The notes under the pieces are model-generated. The model searched no databases. It had not been told where the DNA came from and worked only from the letters and a program-made list of their open reading frames with translations. A program made the translations under genes and the position numbers. Shown in pieces: positions 52,610-62,111 of a DNA stretch of 64,000 nt; positions within the stretch are counted from its first letter, which is position 1; each line of letters opens with the position of its first letter. The stretch is from Chitinophaga silvatica (GTDB lineage Bacteria; Bacteroidota; Bacteroidia; Chitinophagales; Chitinophagaceae): positions 62,001 through 126,000 of the forward strand of contig NZ_QPMM01000013.1 of assembly GCF_003419895.1 (NCBI RefSeq). Reading direction: 5' to 3'.

Positions 52610-55201
52610 ATGAAGAACTATCCTACATCTCTCATCCGTTTTATTTTCTGTTGTTGGGTAGCTATGCTGTTTACCTCTACTGCCGGTGCAACCGCTCCCG
52701 GGCCGGAACCAGTATTGGTTGAAACTGCCGTATTCCTGGTAGTAGATGGAGTAGGAGGTAAGGAGATGCCTGCAATCATCAGCAGTGATTCTGCTTACCT
52801 GGGAGTTTCTGATCTTTTCTCATTCTTGAAAATAAAAAATAAAACCTCCCAGAATCGGGATTCTGTTTATGGCTACTTTCTCACCGAAAAAGGCGATTTC
52901 TTAGTCAATAAATCTCAAAATCTCATACACTATCAGAATAAGGATTTCAAATTAAAAGAGGAGGAAATCCTGCAAACACCTTCTGGTATATATCTGAGAA
53001 CAGATGTTTATTCCAGGGTATTCGGACTCAACTGTTCTTTTAGTTTCCGGGCTTTGGCAGTTCGCCTGTCCACCAATCTTGAATTGCCGATAATACGGGA
53101 AATGAGGCTCGAAATGATGCGAAAAAACGTAAGCAGATTAAAAGGTGATATGGTTGCCGATACATTTGTAGGACCCAGAAGGCCTGCATTTAAATTCGGG
53201 ATGGCCGATTGGTCGGTTATTACCACCCAGCGGCAGGACGGACCGAATGATGTTTGGCTGAATCTTGGACTTGGCGCCACCGTATTGGGAGGGGAAACAA
53301 TTGTATCTCTTAACTACAATAACTTCGCTCAGCAACAGCGAGTATTTACACATGATAGCCTCGCATCTAAGGCATTTGATGAAAAGCAGCAATTTGTTAG
53401 ATGGCGCTATGTGAATAATGACAGTAAAGTAGTTAGGCAGGTAGTACTGGGAAATATCTATACTCCAACTATTGCTTCCATTTTTTATCCGATTATAGGT
53501 GTACAGGTAACCAATACTCCAACAACTTTCAGACGTGCATTCGGGTCTTATACTTTAAGTGATTATACTGAACCAGGTTGGGTTGTAGAGCTATATGTTA
53601 ATAATGGACTTGTAGATTATACTACAGCTGATGCAGGTGGTTTTTTTACCTTCCAGGTACCTATGGTATACGGTAACTCAATGGTTCGCTTACGATTTTA
53701 TGGTCCCTGGGGGGAAGAAAGATTTAAAGAACAATATATTACTGTTCCCTTCAACTTCACTCCTAAGAAAGAGCTGGAGTATGTGGCCAGCGCAGGGATT
53801 GTGGAAGATGACAGGAGAAGTCGGTTTGCCAGAGCCCAGGCAAGCTACGGATTAGCCAATAGTATGACTGTGGGAGGTGGAATGGAATATCTTTCTTCCA
53901 TTGCCGACAGAAAAGGAATGCCTTTCATATCGGCCTCCGCAAGACTTACCCCTAGCCTTATTCTCTCGGCTGAATATGTGCCGGATGTAATTGCACGTGG
54001 AATATTGTCTTTCAGAATGCCGGCCAATTTCCAGCTGGAAGGCTATTACAGTAACTATCGTAAAGGGCAGCAAGCCATCATTTACAATTACCTGGAAGAA
54101 AGAAAAGTAGTGCTGTCAAAACCCATATCCGGAAGAAGGTTTACCATTTTCAACCGCTTAACTTTTGATCAGCTGGTATTACCTGGTCCAAATTACAGCA
54201 TTGCAGAATGGCTGATTTCAGGTGCCATAAATAAGTTGGGAGTTAATATCAGTACTTATGGTTTGACGGTTGGTAGCGAAAGCCCCTTTATTTATTCCAA
54301 CTTTGCAGTTACCTATCGTATACCTGGCGACGTTATAATTACGCCTCAGGTTCAGTACCAGTATACAAATAGCAGCTTCATCGCAACCAGGCTGGATGTA
54401 GGCAGGTATATTTTTAAACATGGTTACCTGAATGCCTCCTATGAGAGGAACTTTAAAAGTGAAATAACAAACGTAGGAATTGGGTTGCGTTATGATTTCT
54501 CTTTTGCTCAAATTGGCTTTTCCGGCTGGAGAGGAACTAATATGAATACCTATGTAGAATCGGCAAGAGGTAGTTTTGTTTACGATGGAAGCTCGAAAAA
54601 CGGTAGTTTTAATAATCGTTATAGTGTAGGCACCGGTGGCATAGTTCTTATTCCATTCCTGGATCTCAACAGAAATGGAAAACGTGATAAGGGTGAACCA
54701 AGGGTGCAGGGATTAAGAGCACTTTGCAATGGTGGTAATATTATTCCCGACTCAAAGGATACTTTAATAAGGATCCTTAATCTGCTACCGTATGAACGAT
54801 ATTATGTAGAACTGAATACCAGTAGTTTCGATAACCTGGCCTGGCGCCTGTCCAAAACCTCAATGAGTATTTTCATCGACCCTAATCAGCTGAAAGCGGT
54901 TGATGTACCACTATTGGTAATGGGCGAAGTATCTGGTAAAGTAGAAGCACCTTTACAAACCCGCCTTACCGTTTACATTTATAATGAAGACGGAACAATT
55001 GCAGGGGAAACTCAAACAGAACCTGATGGTTCCTTTAATTATCTGGGGCTTGCACCTGGTAATTTTACCGCCAGATTAGATGTTCAGCAGTTGGAAAAAC
55101 TGGAACTGGTTCCTGAGAGGGATAAACTAACTTTTACGATTAAACTAAAAACAGAAGGCGATGTCGTAAATTCATTAGTATTTAAATTAGATAAAAAATA
55201 A
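52610..55201 (+). CDS. Outer-membrane usher-like protein
   Basis: An 863-residue protein with signal peptide (FIFCCWVAMLFTSTAGAT). The N-terminal domain (to about 130) and long barrel-like middle (about 180-680, e.g. WLNLGLGATVLGGETIVSLN, LEYVASAGIVEDDRRSRFAR) resemble fimbrial ushers; VELYVNNGLVDYTTADAGGF matches the usher plug/strand pattern. The C-terminal part is unusual: a Ca-site-like FLDLNRNGKRDKGEPRV and a carboxypeptidase-regulatory-like domain (NEDGTIAGETQTEPDGSFNY). Together with the chaperone it suggests a chaperone-usher pathway for the DUF4402 subunits. Confidence 0.78.
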   Translation: MKNYPTSLIRFIFCCWVAMLFTSTAGATAPGPEPVLVETAVFLVVDGVGGKEMPAIISSDSAYLGVSDLFSFLKIKNKTSQNRDSVYGYFLTEKGDFLVNKSQNLIHYQNKDFKLKEEEILQTPSGIYLRTDVYSRVFGLNCSFSFRALAVRLSTNLELPIIREMRLEMMRKNVSRLKGDMVADTFVGPRRPAFKFGMADWSVITTQRQDGPNDVWLNLGLGATVLGGETIVSLNYNNFAQQQRVFTHDSLASKAFDEKQQFVRWRYVNNDSKVVRQVVLGNIYTPTIASIFYPIIGVQVTNTPTTFRRAFGSYTLSDYTEPGWVVELYVNNGLVDYTTADAGGFFTFQVPMVYGNSMVRLRFYGPWGEERFKEQYITVPFNFTPKKELEYVASAGIVEDDRRSRFARAQASYGLANSMTVGGGMEYLSSIADRKGMPFISASARLTPSLILSAEYVPDVIARGILSFRMPANFQLEGYYSNYRKGQQAIIYNYLEERKVVLSKPISGRRFTIFNRLTFDQLVLPGPNYSIAEWLISGAINKLGVNISTYGLTVGSESPFIYSNFAVTYRIPGDVIITPQVQYQYTNSSFIATRLDVGRYIFKHGYLNASYERNFKSEITNVGIGLRYDFSFAQIGFSGWRGTNMNTYVESARGSFVYDGSSKNGSFNNRYSVGTGGIVLIPFLDLNRNGKRDKGEPRVQGLRALCNGGNIIPDSKDTLIRILNLLPYERYYVELNTSSFDNLAWRLSKTSMSIFIDPNQLKAVDVPLLVMGEVSGKVEAPLQTRLTVYIYNEDGTIAGETQTEPDGSFNYLGLAPGNFTARLDVQQLEKLELVPERDKLTFTIKLKTEGDVVNSLVFKLDKK

Positions 55202-55489
55202 TATATTTACCCTTGATATACTGAAACATTTTTGAACTATCAGTGCAGCGAACTATACCGAAAATGCCATCTGACAAACATGCCAGGAACCTATTAATCC
55301 TGATTAAAGCCCTGTTGAATTCCTCAATCTGCAGTCAACTTATCACATTTATTGGTATCAATAAATATCATTACTGTAGGTCATGATAAATTTATCCTAT
55401 GCACTTATCGTTAGGAAATCCTATAGTAGAATCATAAAAACTATAATCAATAGAACAGACAACATACAAATATTCAAACGATCTGTAAC

Positions 55490-56512
55490 ATGAACTTTAA
55501 AAAGACAGCGGGATTAGTATTAAGTATTTTTTTAGGAATCTTTCCTTTATTAAATCTGTTAGCTGCCTCAATTTTTACCTTCTTTAGTAAGAAGAAAGTC
55601 TGGGCGCTTACCTTTTTAATTGTTGCAGTACTAACGTTTATATGTTCAAGAATATCAACCTTCCATTCCACCAATGAAAAATCTGCGAAACGACTGTTTG
55701 TACTGGCCTTCCAATCTAATCTCAGAAATGTAAGAATTACCAGTAAGACCGCCCTGAATGCCGGTGATTTGGAAAAGGCGCTGAACGATGTACTGGTACT
55801 GACTTCCGAACAGGTTATTAAGATGGATAATAAGGTAGGTGGACTCCTTGCCAACGCAAAAAACGGTAGCCTAAACAAAAAGGAGGTGGAAGCCTTTCAG
55901 GAGCTGAACGCAAAATTGCATAGTTATTATCTGAGTAATATACCATTCCGTAATGGAACTGGTAAATATGATTTTACAATTATTGAGGCTGAGGATAAAG
56001 ATTCATTTATATCTAACAGCTCCGCTAAGTTTTTGGAAAAATATATAGATGCGGAAACGGGAACATTAGAATCGATTTTTGGCTTTTTCTATTTCTTTGG
56101 TTATGCTTTTGGACTTGTTGGATCAATACATTTTGGAAAGAAGTTGTTTACCTCAAGTGGTGAAAAAACGTTTGATGAACCTATGATTCAAGCATCTGGT
56201 AATACCAGTTATAGTCCTGAAAATGCAAACTATCATAGCAGGGAAGATATACAGGTAGGAGTGCCTGATCAACCTGGCATGATCATCAACATAAATATTG
56301 CTGATGAATCAGCTTTAGTAGCATTACCAGGCATCAATCGAATTTTAGCGAAGAGTATAGTTAGTGAAAGAAATTTAAATGGTTATTATAAAAACCTGAG
56401 TGATTTAAAAAATCGTATGAGTCTTTCGCTGGAGCAGTATAGTAAGTTATTGCCATTAACTGAATTTTATATTGAACCGGCAGGTGGAAATAAACCTGGT
56501 AGAGTAGTTTAA
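55490..56512 (+). CDS. Membrane protein with C-terminal helix-hairpin-helix domain
   Basis: A 340-residue protein with two N-terminal membrane helices (about 7-28 and 35-50), a helical soluble middle, another membrane segment near 195-215 (GFFYFFGYAFGLVGSIHF) and a ComEA-like helix-hairpin-helix end: ININIADESALVALPGINRI, then LAKSIVSERNLNGYYKNLSD. HhH domains bind DNA or act as protein-contact modules. Function in the membrane is unknown. The 288 bases before it contain no convincing promoter. Unlinked to the usher operon. Confidence 0.78.
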   Translation: MNFKKTAGLVLSIFLGIFPLLNLLAASIFTFFSKKKVWALTFLIVAVLTFICSRISTFHSTNEKSAKRLFVLAFQSNLRNVRITSKTALNAGDLEKALNDVLVLTSEQVIKMDNKVGGLLANAKNGSLNKKEVEAFQELNAKLHSYYLSNIPFRNGTGKYDFTIIEAEDKDSFISNSSAKFLEKYIDAETGTLESIFGFFYFFGYAFGLVGSIHFGKKLFTSSGEKTFDEPMIQASGNTSYSPENANYHSREDIQVGVPDQPGMIININIADESALVALPGINRILAKSIVSERNLNGYYKNLSDLKNRMSLSLEQYSKLLPLTEFYIEPAGGNKPGRVV

Positions 56513-56559
56513 TTTTAAATAAATAGGAATACATATACTTGAATTTTTTTCTGTAAAGA

Positions 56560-56648
56560 TCTAGAATCCCTTGCTGGCGAACCAGGAAGTGGATTAGTGC
56601 CGCTCCTGTAAAAGAGTAACAAGCATGGCTTTGCAGTCATGCTTTTTT
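56560..56648 (+). ncRNA. Possible small structured RNA ending in a terminator
   Basis: A comparatively GC-rich stretch in an AT-rich 700-base gap. It has a small CTGG-CGAA-CCAG hairpin near 56575, then CCGCTCCTGTAAAAGAG and a final hairpin (AAGCATG 56621-56627 with CATGCTT 56638-56644) followed by a T-run. No ORF. It could be a sRNA, or merely the 3' UTR and terminator of the upstream HhH gene. No known RNA family recognised. Confidence 0.3.
56621..56648 (+). terminator. Intrinsic terminator
   Basis: AAGCATG pairs with CATGCTT around a 10-base loop that can extend the stem by further pairs, followed by TTTTT. It is the nearest terminator after the HhH gene. Confidence 0.75.
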
Positions 56649-57210
56649 AATGATTTTTTTAACAACCGGTTGCAATTAAAATCCTGAATCGTTGAGCTAA
56701 GAAATATTTTTATTGATAGTTTATACATCAAGCCGCTTATATATTTAAAACTGGTTTCAATTTTTTCTTTCAATCAGTCTTGCATTGTGGATTGGAAATA
56801 ATTTATTCTGATTAAATGAATTTTTTTTAAAAGAAAAATGAATTAGGTGGAAGGGTATTTGGAATGGATAGATAAATTAAGTTGTTGTGAAACTGTTTGT
56901 GGTGGCATGTTTGATGGGAATTGTATTATTTTTTTATATTGATTTTCATTTTTCCAAATCAGTTTTTTCTGAATTTTTTATATTGATATTTTTAGTTAGC
57001 ACTGCAATCACTATGCAGTGATTTTGATGAGGTTAATTAATTTAATTGGTTGATTTGCAAAAAAAATAGAAAATAATTTGCTTGTTATTTTGTGGAATAT
57101 ATTTATCTTCAATCCTCGTTTGAAAAAATTTGGACCCCTGCCTTCCTGAATTAATTTTTTAACTATTAAAGACTGTTTGGTTACTATTTTTTAACGATTA
57201 AACCTCGTGT
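56649..57210. other. Long AT-rich intergenic region
   Basis: About 560 bases without a credible ORF. T-rich tracts dominate. A hairpin CACTGCA (57000-57006) / TGCAGTG (57014-57020) overlaps another possible pairing AATCAC / GTGATT, so two exclusive structures exist. The right end has a promoter candidate. Confidence 0.4.
57077..57105 (+). promoter_or_regulatory. Bacteroidota-type promoter candidate for the gene at 57211
   Basis: TTTG (57077-57080), 17 bases, TATATTTA (57098-57105), one base from the consensus TAnnTTTG. Predicted 5' leader about 100 bases. Confidence 0.35.
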
Positions 57211-57666
57211 ATGAAATTCAACTTTAGATGCATTGGCTGCCTGTTTGTGTTTTTGCTGGCTGCTGGTATGCATTGCACGTATGCTCAAAGTGAAACTAAG
57301 AATCTGTCTACATTGGCAGAAAAGGACTATTGTTACAACGAGAAGAACCCTGGAAGTAATAAGATGATCTGTGACGAATCGGGCATTCAATCAGAAATGC
57401 ATAATCCATCAGAATTTACGACAATTGATAACCAGCAATTCCAGCCGATGAACAAATCGTCCAAACCTAGTGCTCATCATTCGGGACCTGTTGTTATGGA
57501 ACAAAGAGCCAGTTCAAGTATTTTGTTACAACAAAATGCAATTCTGGACAAGTATGTTTACCTGAACAGATCAACCAGGGACACGGTCACTGTCTTTGTA
57601 GATATCTACAGCAGAGGATCATTGATGATGCCGGTGGGAGTAAAGTATTCCGGCGAGCAGAATTAA
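57211..57666 (+). CDS. Small secreted protein of unknown function
   Basis: A 151-residue protein with signal peptide (LFVFLLAAGMHCTYAQS). The mature part is polar with no recognised domain; a stretch SSILLQQNAILDKYVYLNRS lies near the centre and the end is beta-type (DTVTVFVDIYSRGSLMMPVG). Single-gene unit with own promoter and terminator and an unusually long upstream region. Confidence 0.55.
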   Translation: MKFNFRCIGCLFVFLLAAGMHCTYAQSETKNLSTLAEKDYCYNEKNPGSNKMICDESGIQSEMHNPSEFTTIDNQQFQPMNKSSKPSAHHSGPVVMEQRASSSILLQQNAILDKYVYLNRSTRDTVTVFVDIYSRGSLMMPVGVKYSGEQN

Positions 57667-57670
57667 AGAG

Positions 57671-57704
57671 AAAGGGATATAGGTTGATGCCTATATCCCT
57701 TTTT
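57671..57704 (+). terminator. Intrinsic terminator
   Basis: AAAGGGATATAGG (57671-57683) pairs perfectly with CCTATATCCCTTT (57690-57702), 6-base loop, T-run after. It lies between two convergent genes and may serve both. Confidence 0.9.
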
Positions 57705-57723
57705 AATTTTTATCGAATTGTAA

Positions 57724-58143
57724 TCAGACAGGTTGTAAATATTGAGCATAAGCATATCCTTCAGCCCCACCATCTGTACGAATCAGCCACCATTGCTCAT
57801 TCATTTTACTGATTAATGTAACTATCTCTCCATGCGCTGCTTTCCCAACAATCGGTTGGTCGGTTCCCGGACCCTTACGAATATTAAGATTAGACGATTC
57901 TGTTACAACTTTCAATTTAGCTCCGGATACTGCCGTGGCCACCTGAATATCCATTACAACATCTCCTGTAAGAAAATTGGGATCTATCTTACCATAAATA
58001 TCCCATAATTTATCCTTTACATCACCGCTTGGCGCTGTACCATTAATGTGCAATACCCCATCCTGTTCTGCAACTTGCAGATTGGATACACCAGATGTCT
58101 GCGCAGTATCTATCAACTCTTTATATTTATCCTGTAACGCCAT
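57724..58143 (-). CDS. BON-like plus SH3b domain protein
   Basis: A 139-residue protein without signal peptide. Residues 1-68 look BON/LysM-linker-like (VSNLQVAEQDGVLHINGTAP), residues 75-139 are a bacterial SH3 domain (SSNLNIRKGPGTDQPIVGKA; WWLIRTDGGAEGYAYAQYLQ). Layout is like the LysM-BON potassium-binding Kbp (YgaU) family, with SH3b in place of LysM. Lies 27 bases after the BON lipoprotein, so cotranscribed. Confidence 0.78.
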   Translation of the reverse strand: MALQDKYKELIDTAQTSGVSNLQVAEQDGVLHINGTAPSGDVKDKLWDIYGKIDPNFLTGDVVMDIQVATAVSGAKLKVVTESSNLNIRKGPGTDQPIVGKAAHGEIVTLISKMNEQWWLIRTDGGAEGYAYAQYLQPV

Positions 58144-58170
58144 AAATGTTTTAGTTTAAAATGGATTAAC

Positions 58171-58662
58171 TTATTTTACTTTTAAACCTTTTGCATCCAC
58201 CTTTTTAGGATGCAATGCATCTAATGCCATCTTTAAGGTTTTCCAACGACTAGCTTTTTCTTCTCCGGTAACAGTTAACACACCATCATTCACGTCTACT
58301 TTTACTCCCGGAAAATCTTTCACTACATCTGCGACCGCCATTCTGAGTGAATCGTCCGCAGTTACCGCAACAGGTGCTGTTGGTGGAGGAGCTGGCGGGG
58401 CAACCATAATGTTGTTGGTAACACTCTTTACGTCTTTTACAGACTTAGCCGCATTCTCTGCAGCCATCTTCTCGTCATCAGTGCTTACAGTACCAGATAA
58501 TGTTACTACACCGTCTTTTACATCGGCTGTAACTCCCGGAATCGATTGAACAGCTGTACTAACAGTATTCATAATCTCCGAATCTTTCGGTTTGCTCTTA
58601 CAAGCAATCATGAAAAATAGCCCAATGGCCATGATGGAAGTGGTCAGGTGCCTGAGGTTCAT
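58171..58662 (-). CDS. BON-domain lipoprotein
   Basis: A 163-residue protein with lipoprotein signal (SIMAIGLFFMIACKSKPK). Two BON-type repeats: IPGVTADVKDGVVTLSGTVS at about 41 and FPGVKVDVNDGVLTVTGEEK at about 116. A Pro/Ala linker (APPAPPPTAPVAV) separates them. BON domains bind phospholipid or act as envelope-stability modules. It is the first gene of a two-gene unit with the BON-SH3b protein. Confidence 0.88.
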   Translation of the reverse strand: MNLRHLTTSIMAIGLFFMIACKSKPKDSEIMNTVSTAVQSIPGVTADVKDGVVTLSGTVSTDDEKMAAENAAKSVKDVKSVTNNIMVAPPAPPPTAPVAVTADDSLRMAVADVVKDFPGVKVDVNDGVLTVTGEEKASRWKTLKMALDALHPKKVDAKGLKVK

Positions 58663-58810
58663 AGTTGTACTGAGGTTTTAAAGATGAAAAATTACTATTT
58701 AAGTTAAGTATCTTTTTCCATCCTGCAATCAAACAGCAGCCACTTATTTGTGAATTAATATTAGTGGACCGAATCATGAAAAGATAACTGTAAGTAATAT
58801 ACGTGGTAAC

Positions 58811-58837
58811 AAAAAAGAGCAGGAACTACCTGCTCTT
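58811..58837 (-). terminator. Intrinsic terminator of the lipoprotein gene at 58865
   Basis: On the minus strand AAGAGCAGG (58837-58829) pairs with CCTGCTCTT (58823-58815), 5-base loop, followed by a T-run. Confidence 0.85.
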
Positions 58838-58864
58838 AATATTTTGAAATGGTAGAGTATGCTA

Positions 58865-59338
58865 TTACTTCCTGATTAACAGTACCCTTCCTCTTTGTAA
58901 AATAGGGGCAGACGGAATACTACTTACCAATTTAAGACCTTCCGGTACAGTACTTAAATAATTATTATTGATCTCATCCAGGTTCCAGGTCTCTGTCAAT
59001 TGTCGCAAGCTATCTAATATCAATAACTTCTTTTCCCTTGGATAATATTCCCAAAAGCACTTCCTCGTTTTTAAACTTAAATCTATTGGCGCAGTAACAG
59101 GAGAGGTAGGAATATCTACTTTGGTAACAAATCCCGAATGATCTTTATTCAACACATAATTAATCCTGCCATTAGATTTAATACTATCGATATTTATTGC
59201 CGTCCAACTTCCATTTACTTCCATCTGTACACATGCCGAATAGGAGCCACTCAACTTATCTTCATCTGAGGTCTTATCCTTCTTACAGGAGAAACATAAT
59301 GAGGTTACTGCAAGTAAAAGCACAGGTTTTAGGTACAT
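58865..59338 (-). CDS. Small lipoprotein, lipocalin-like size
   Basis: 157 residues from the ATG at 59338, which starts a clean lipoprotein signal (MYLKPVLLLAVTSLCFSCKK). The mature part is beta-rich (LSGSYSACVQMEVNGSWTAI; YPREKKLLILDSLRQLTETW) and may be a small lipocalin-like domain, a common Bacteroidota type. No family name can be given. Single gene with terminator; divergent from the barrel gene at 59573. Confidence 0.6.
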   Translation of the reverse strand: MYLKPVLLLAVTSLCFSCKKDKTSDEDKLSGSYSACVQMEVNGSWTAINIDSIKSNGRINYVLNKDHSGFVTKVDIPTSPVTAPIDLSLKTRKCFWEYYPREKKLLILDSLRQLTETWNLDEINNNYLSTVPEGLKLVSSIPSAPILQRGRVLLIRK

Positions 59339-59572
59339 AAACAATGATTTTATGCTACAAGGATACAGCATTGGACTGAAAAAAAGACCTACTAAAAAAT
59401 ATTTTTTTTCGATTTATGGAATCCTGATTTTTCATGCATCATGCAGGCAACAAGCCCTTCCAGGGATAACCAAAATCGTAAATCATGAAAAGTTTAATTT
59501 TTTCCGGATAGTTAAGAGAGTTATTACTCCTACTGTTTAAACACTATATTGCTAAATCCTAAATAGCATACC

Positions 59573-62107
59573 TTGAAATATCTATTGGCTCTACTTTTAT
59601 TACCGGCTTCCATTTTAGCCCAGGAATCAAAACCGGTCGAACATATTAAATCCGATGCCTACAGGCACCTGATTGCCAGAGATTCCGCTTCACATTACTC
59701 ATTCTCTGCATCTCCGGATACTTTTAAAATAAAAAGATTCCCGGAAATGAATGGGCCTATACGACGCATTACATATTCAGGGAAATCAATCGATATCCAT
59801 TCCCAATACCCATATCAGCTTAGAATTAGTGGTAGTTATAATTCCGACATTGCCATCAGAGCAGCCGGAAAACAACCCGGATTGCAGCAGTCCTATTCTC
59901 AGGGTCGTTCTTCTTCCAACGGTTTATTGTGGCAAGGCCCTGAAACTAACGAATTGTTTAGCTACGGACCCGCTCTGAACAACCTGGAATATGATGGCAA
60001 ACCATACCTCTATGATGAAAAAGGCAGCCTGGTTGCCACTGGTAAGGGAAACGGAAAAACTGTAGTTCCTTATTCCAATAATGTTTTCAGAACGGCAACT
60101 TCCATCTCTCAGAATTTTAATATCATGGCCCGTTTAATGAATTACAATACATTGGAACATGAATTTAAACTGGGATTTTCCAACATCAATGAACAAACTT
60201 ATATTCAAAGTAATAATAATGCACTTACTGCTTTTAATACCTCCTATCTGGCCAAAATTAAATGGCTGACTGTTACGGCTAAATATCGCCGCAGTACAAG
60301 CAGCTACTCAAATAGTAATAATAACGGCTTCCTGAACAGGGTATTCCAGGATAACATTCTTACTCCTCCAAGCTTCGATAACTCTCAGGGTTATACGTTG
60401 AATAACGGACAACGTAGCTACAGCAAAAATGCAAACAACCCTTTCTATTTGTTGGAGGATAATGATAATTACCTTAGAAAAAATTACCAGCAGGCTAGTC
60501 TGCTCCTCCAGAGAAACTATTATCAGAAAGTCAAATATTCACTCCTGCAATCCTGGGAAAACAACACCGATAAAAGTAAAGAATCCTATAAGCCCTTTTC
60601 GGCCTATTACCCTAATGGCATTAGCTTTATTAGAGAAAAAAGGGATAAATCCTATGAGCTGAACGGTGCTGCTGAATATAGCCCGAAATATACTGACGGA
60701 GATTTTAATTCTCAGTTAAACTTCGATTATAACCTTTCAAATGTTCAATCAAACATTAATATCTCTCCGTACAATAATTATCACTATCAAAGAACGGCCA
60801 ATGAATCGAGATTTTCTTTTAGAACTACCTATTCGCCGGAATATAATAATAATGTTTCATTGACAGTTGGAAACAGAACTTACTTCTCCAATACAACAGA
60901 TCAGACATTCTTATTTCTACCACAGGTTACATTGGAAAGCAATTATAAGCTTGCAACAATATCAAACGGAGACCTGATGTTATCACTGAATTTAGGGTAT
61001 AGTGATGTGGTTTCTGAACGATTAATCACTCAAAGCTACGGCTATTCAAATCTTACAGGTACTTCAGTTGCTGCCGCCTCTTCCTACTTTCCCGTTACTG
61101 AAGCATTGTCTTTCGATCATCTCAAAGCTTCCAGATATAAAGATGCTACGGCATTTTTCAGTGTCAGACATTACAAAATTCTGGACTTAGGGGTCAATTT
61201 GTATTCCAAAAATATTATAAATCAAGTGGCTCCTATCCTGAATGGCAGTCAAATCAACCTCGCCAATATCGGTAATCAAAATATTAAAGGACTTGATATT
61301 TCAGTTAGCCGGGATGTTACCTATAGTTCTAATAAATTCAAAACCCGTCATTCTCTGATTTTTACCACCTACAAATCAAAGGTTACTAAAGCCGACCATA
61401 ATTTCCTGGCATTAAATGGGTTTAGTGATGTTCATACCACCTGGATCGAAGGCCAGCCGATGAACTCAATTGTTGGTACCGCCTGGATTAGAGATGGCAA
61501 CGGAAATTTAGTGATTGGAGATGATGGCTATCCTATGCCTCAAAAATCAATGCAGATCATTGGTGATCCCAATCCCGAATTCATCCTGAAATATGATAAC
61601 CTGATTTATTATGGCAGATGGTCTTTAGGTGCAATTCTGGAGTGGAAGAAAGGAGGAGAACAATGGAACGGTACACAGGCAATGATGGATTATTACGGTG
61701 TTTCTGCTACCTCCGGAGCACAACGAAATGTAAAAGGTTATGTTTTTCAAGGTGTTCATACCGATGGCTCTCCCAATAATACACCTGTCGATTTCTATGA
61801 CCCAAATGCCTCTGTTTATGCTAATCGCTGGGTGAGATACGGACCAGGTGGGGTAGGAGAAGCCTATATTCAGAAAGCAGATTGGTTAAGATTGAATAAT
61901 ATTCATCTGAACTATTATTTCAATTTCAGAAAAATAATCAGGAAACTGGAAACGGGAATCTACGCGCGTAATATTTTGTTATGGACTCCATATAAAGGGG
62001 TAGACCCAGCCCAGTTATTATTTGATCAGCCTGGAACCCAGGGGTTGGATTATTTCAACCTGCCTGGACTTAAATCAATCGGTATTAATGTATCCATTCA
62101 ATTTTAA
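59573..62107 (+). CDS. SusC/RagA-like outer-membrane barrel lacking a recognisable plug
   Basis: An 844-residue protein starting at TTG (MKYLLALLLLPASILAQ). There is no carboxypeptidase-like or TonB plug domain at the N-terminus; barrel strands begin within about 160 residues (RLMNYNTLEHEFKLGFSNIN). The end is the SusC/RagA type: KGVDPAQLLFDQPGTQGLDY, then FNLPGLKSIGINVSIQF. It is therefore a plug-less member of the TonB-dependent transporter family. The next gene 4 bases later encodes an MG2-domain protein that probably works with it. Confidence 0.8.
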   Translation: MKYLLALLLLPASILAQESKPVEHIKSDAYRHLIARDSASHYSFSASPDTFKIKRFPEMNGPIRRITYSGKSIDIHSQYPYQLRISGSYNSDIAIRAAGKQPGLQQSYSQGRSSSNGLLWQGPETNELFSYGPALNNLEYDGKPYLYDEKGSLVATGKGNGKTVVPYSNNVFRTATSISQNFNIMARLMNYNTLEHEFKLGFSNINEQTYIQSNNNALTAFNTSYLAKIKWLTVTAKYRRSTSSYSNSNNNGFLNRVFQDNILTPPSFDNSQGYTLNNGQRSYSKNANNPFYLLEDNDNYLRKNYQQASLLLQRNYYQKVKYSLLQSWENNTDKSKESYKPFSAYYPNGISFIREKRDKSYELNGAAEYSPKYTDGDFNSQLNFDYNLSNVQSNINISPYNNYHYQRTANESRFSFRTTYSPEYNNNVSLTVGNRTYFSNTTDQTFLFLPQVTLESNYKLATISNGDLMLSLNLGYSDVVSERLITQSYGYSNLTGTSVAAASSYFPVTEALSFDHLKASRYKDATAFFSVRHYKILDLGVNLYSKNIINQVAPILNGSQINLANIGNQNIKGLDISVSRDVTYSSNKFKTRHSLIFTTYKSKVTKADHNFLALNGFSDVHTTWIEGQPMNSIVGTAWIRDGNGNLVIGDDGYPMPQKSMQIIGDPNPEFILKYDNLIYYGRWSLGAILEWKKGGEQWNGTQAMMDYYGVSATSGAQRNVKGYVFQGVHTDGSPNNTPVDFYDPNASVYANRWVRYGPGGVGEAYIQKADWLRLNNIHLNYYFNFRKIIRKLETGIYARNILLWTPYKGVDPAQLLFDQPGTQGLDYFNLPGLKSIGINVSIQF

Positions 62108-62111
62108 TTCT

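Noticed and set aside
55264..55386. 40-codon ORF between the usher and HhH genes
   Set aside because: No promoter, no hydrophobic or domain pattern; expected by chance in such gaps.
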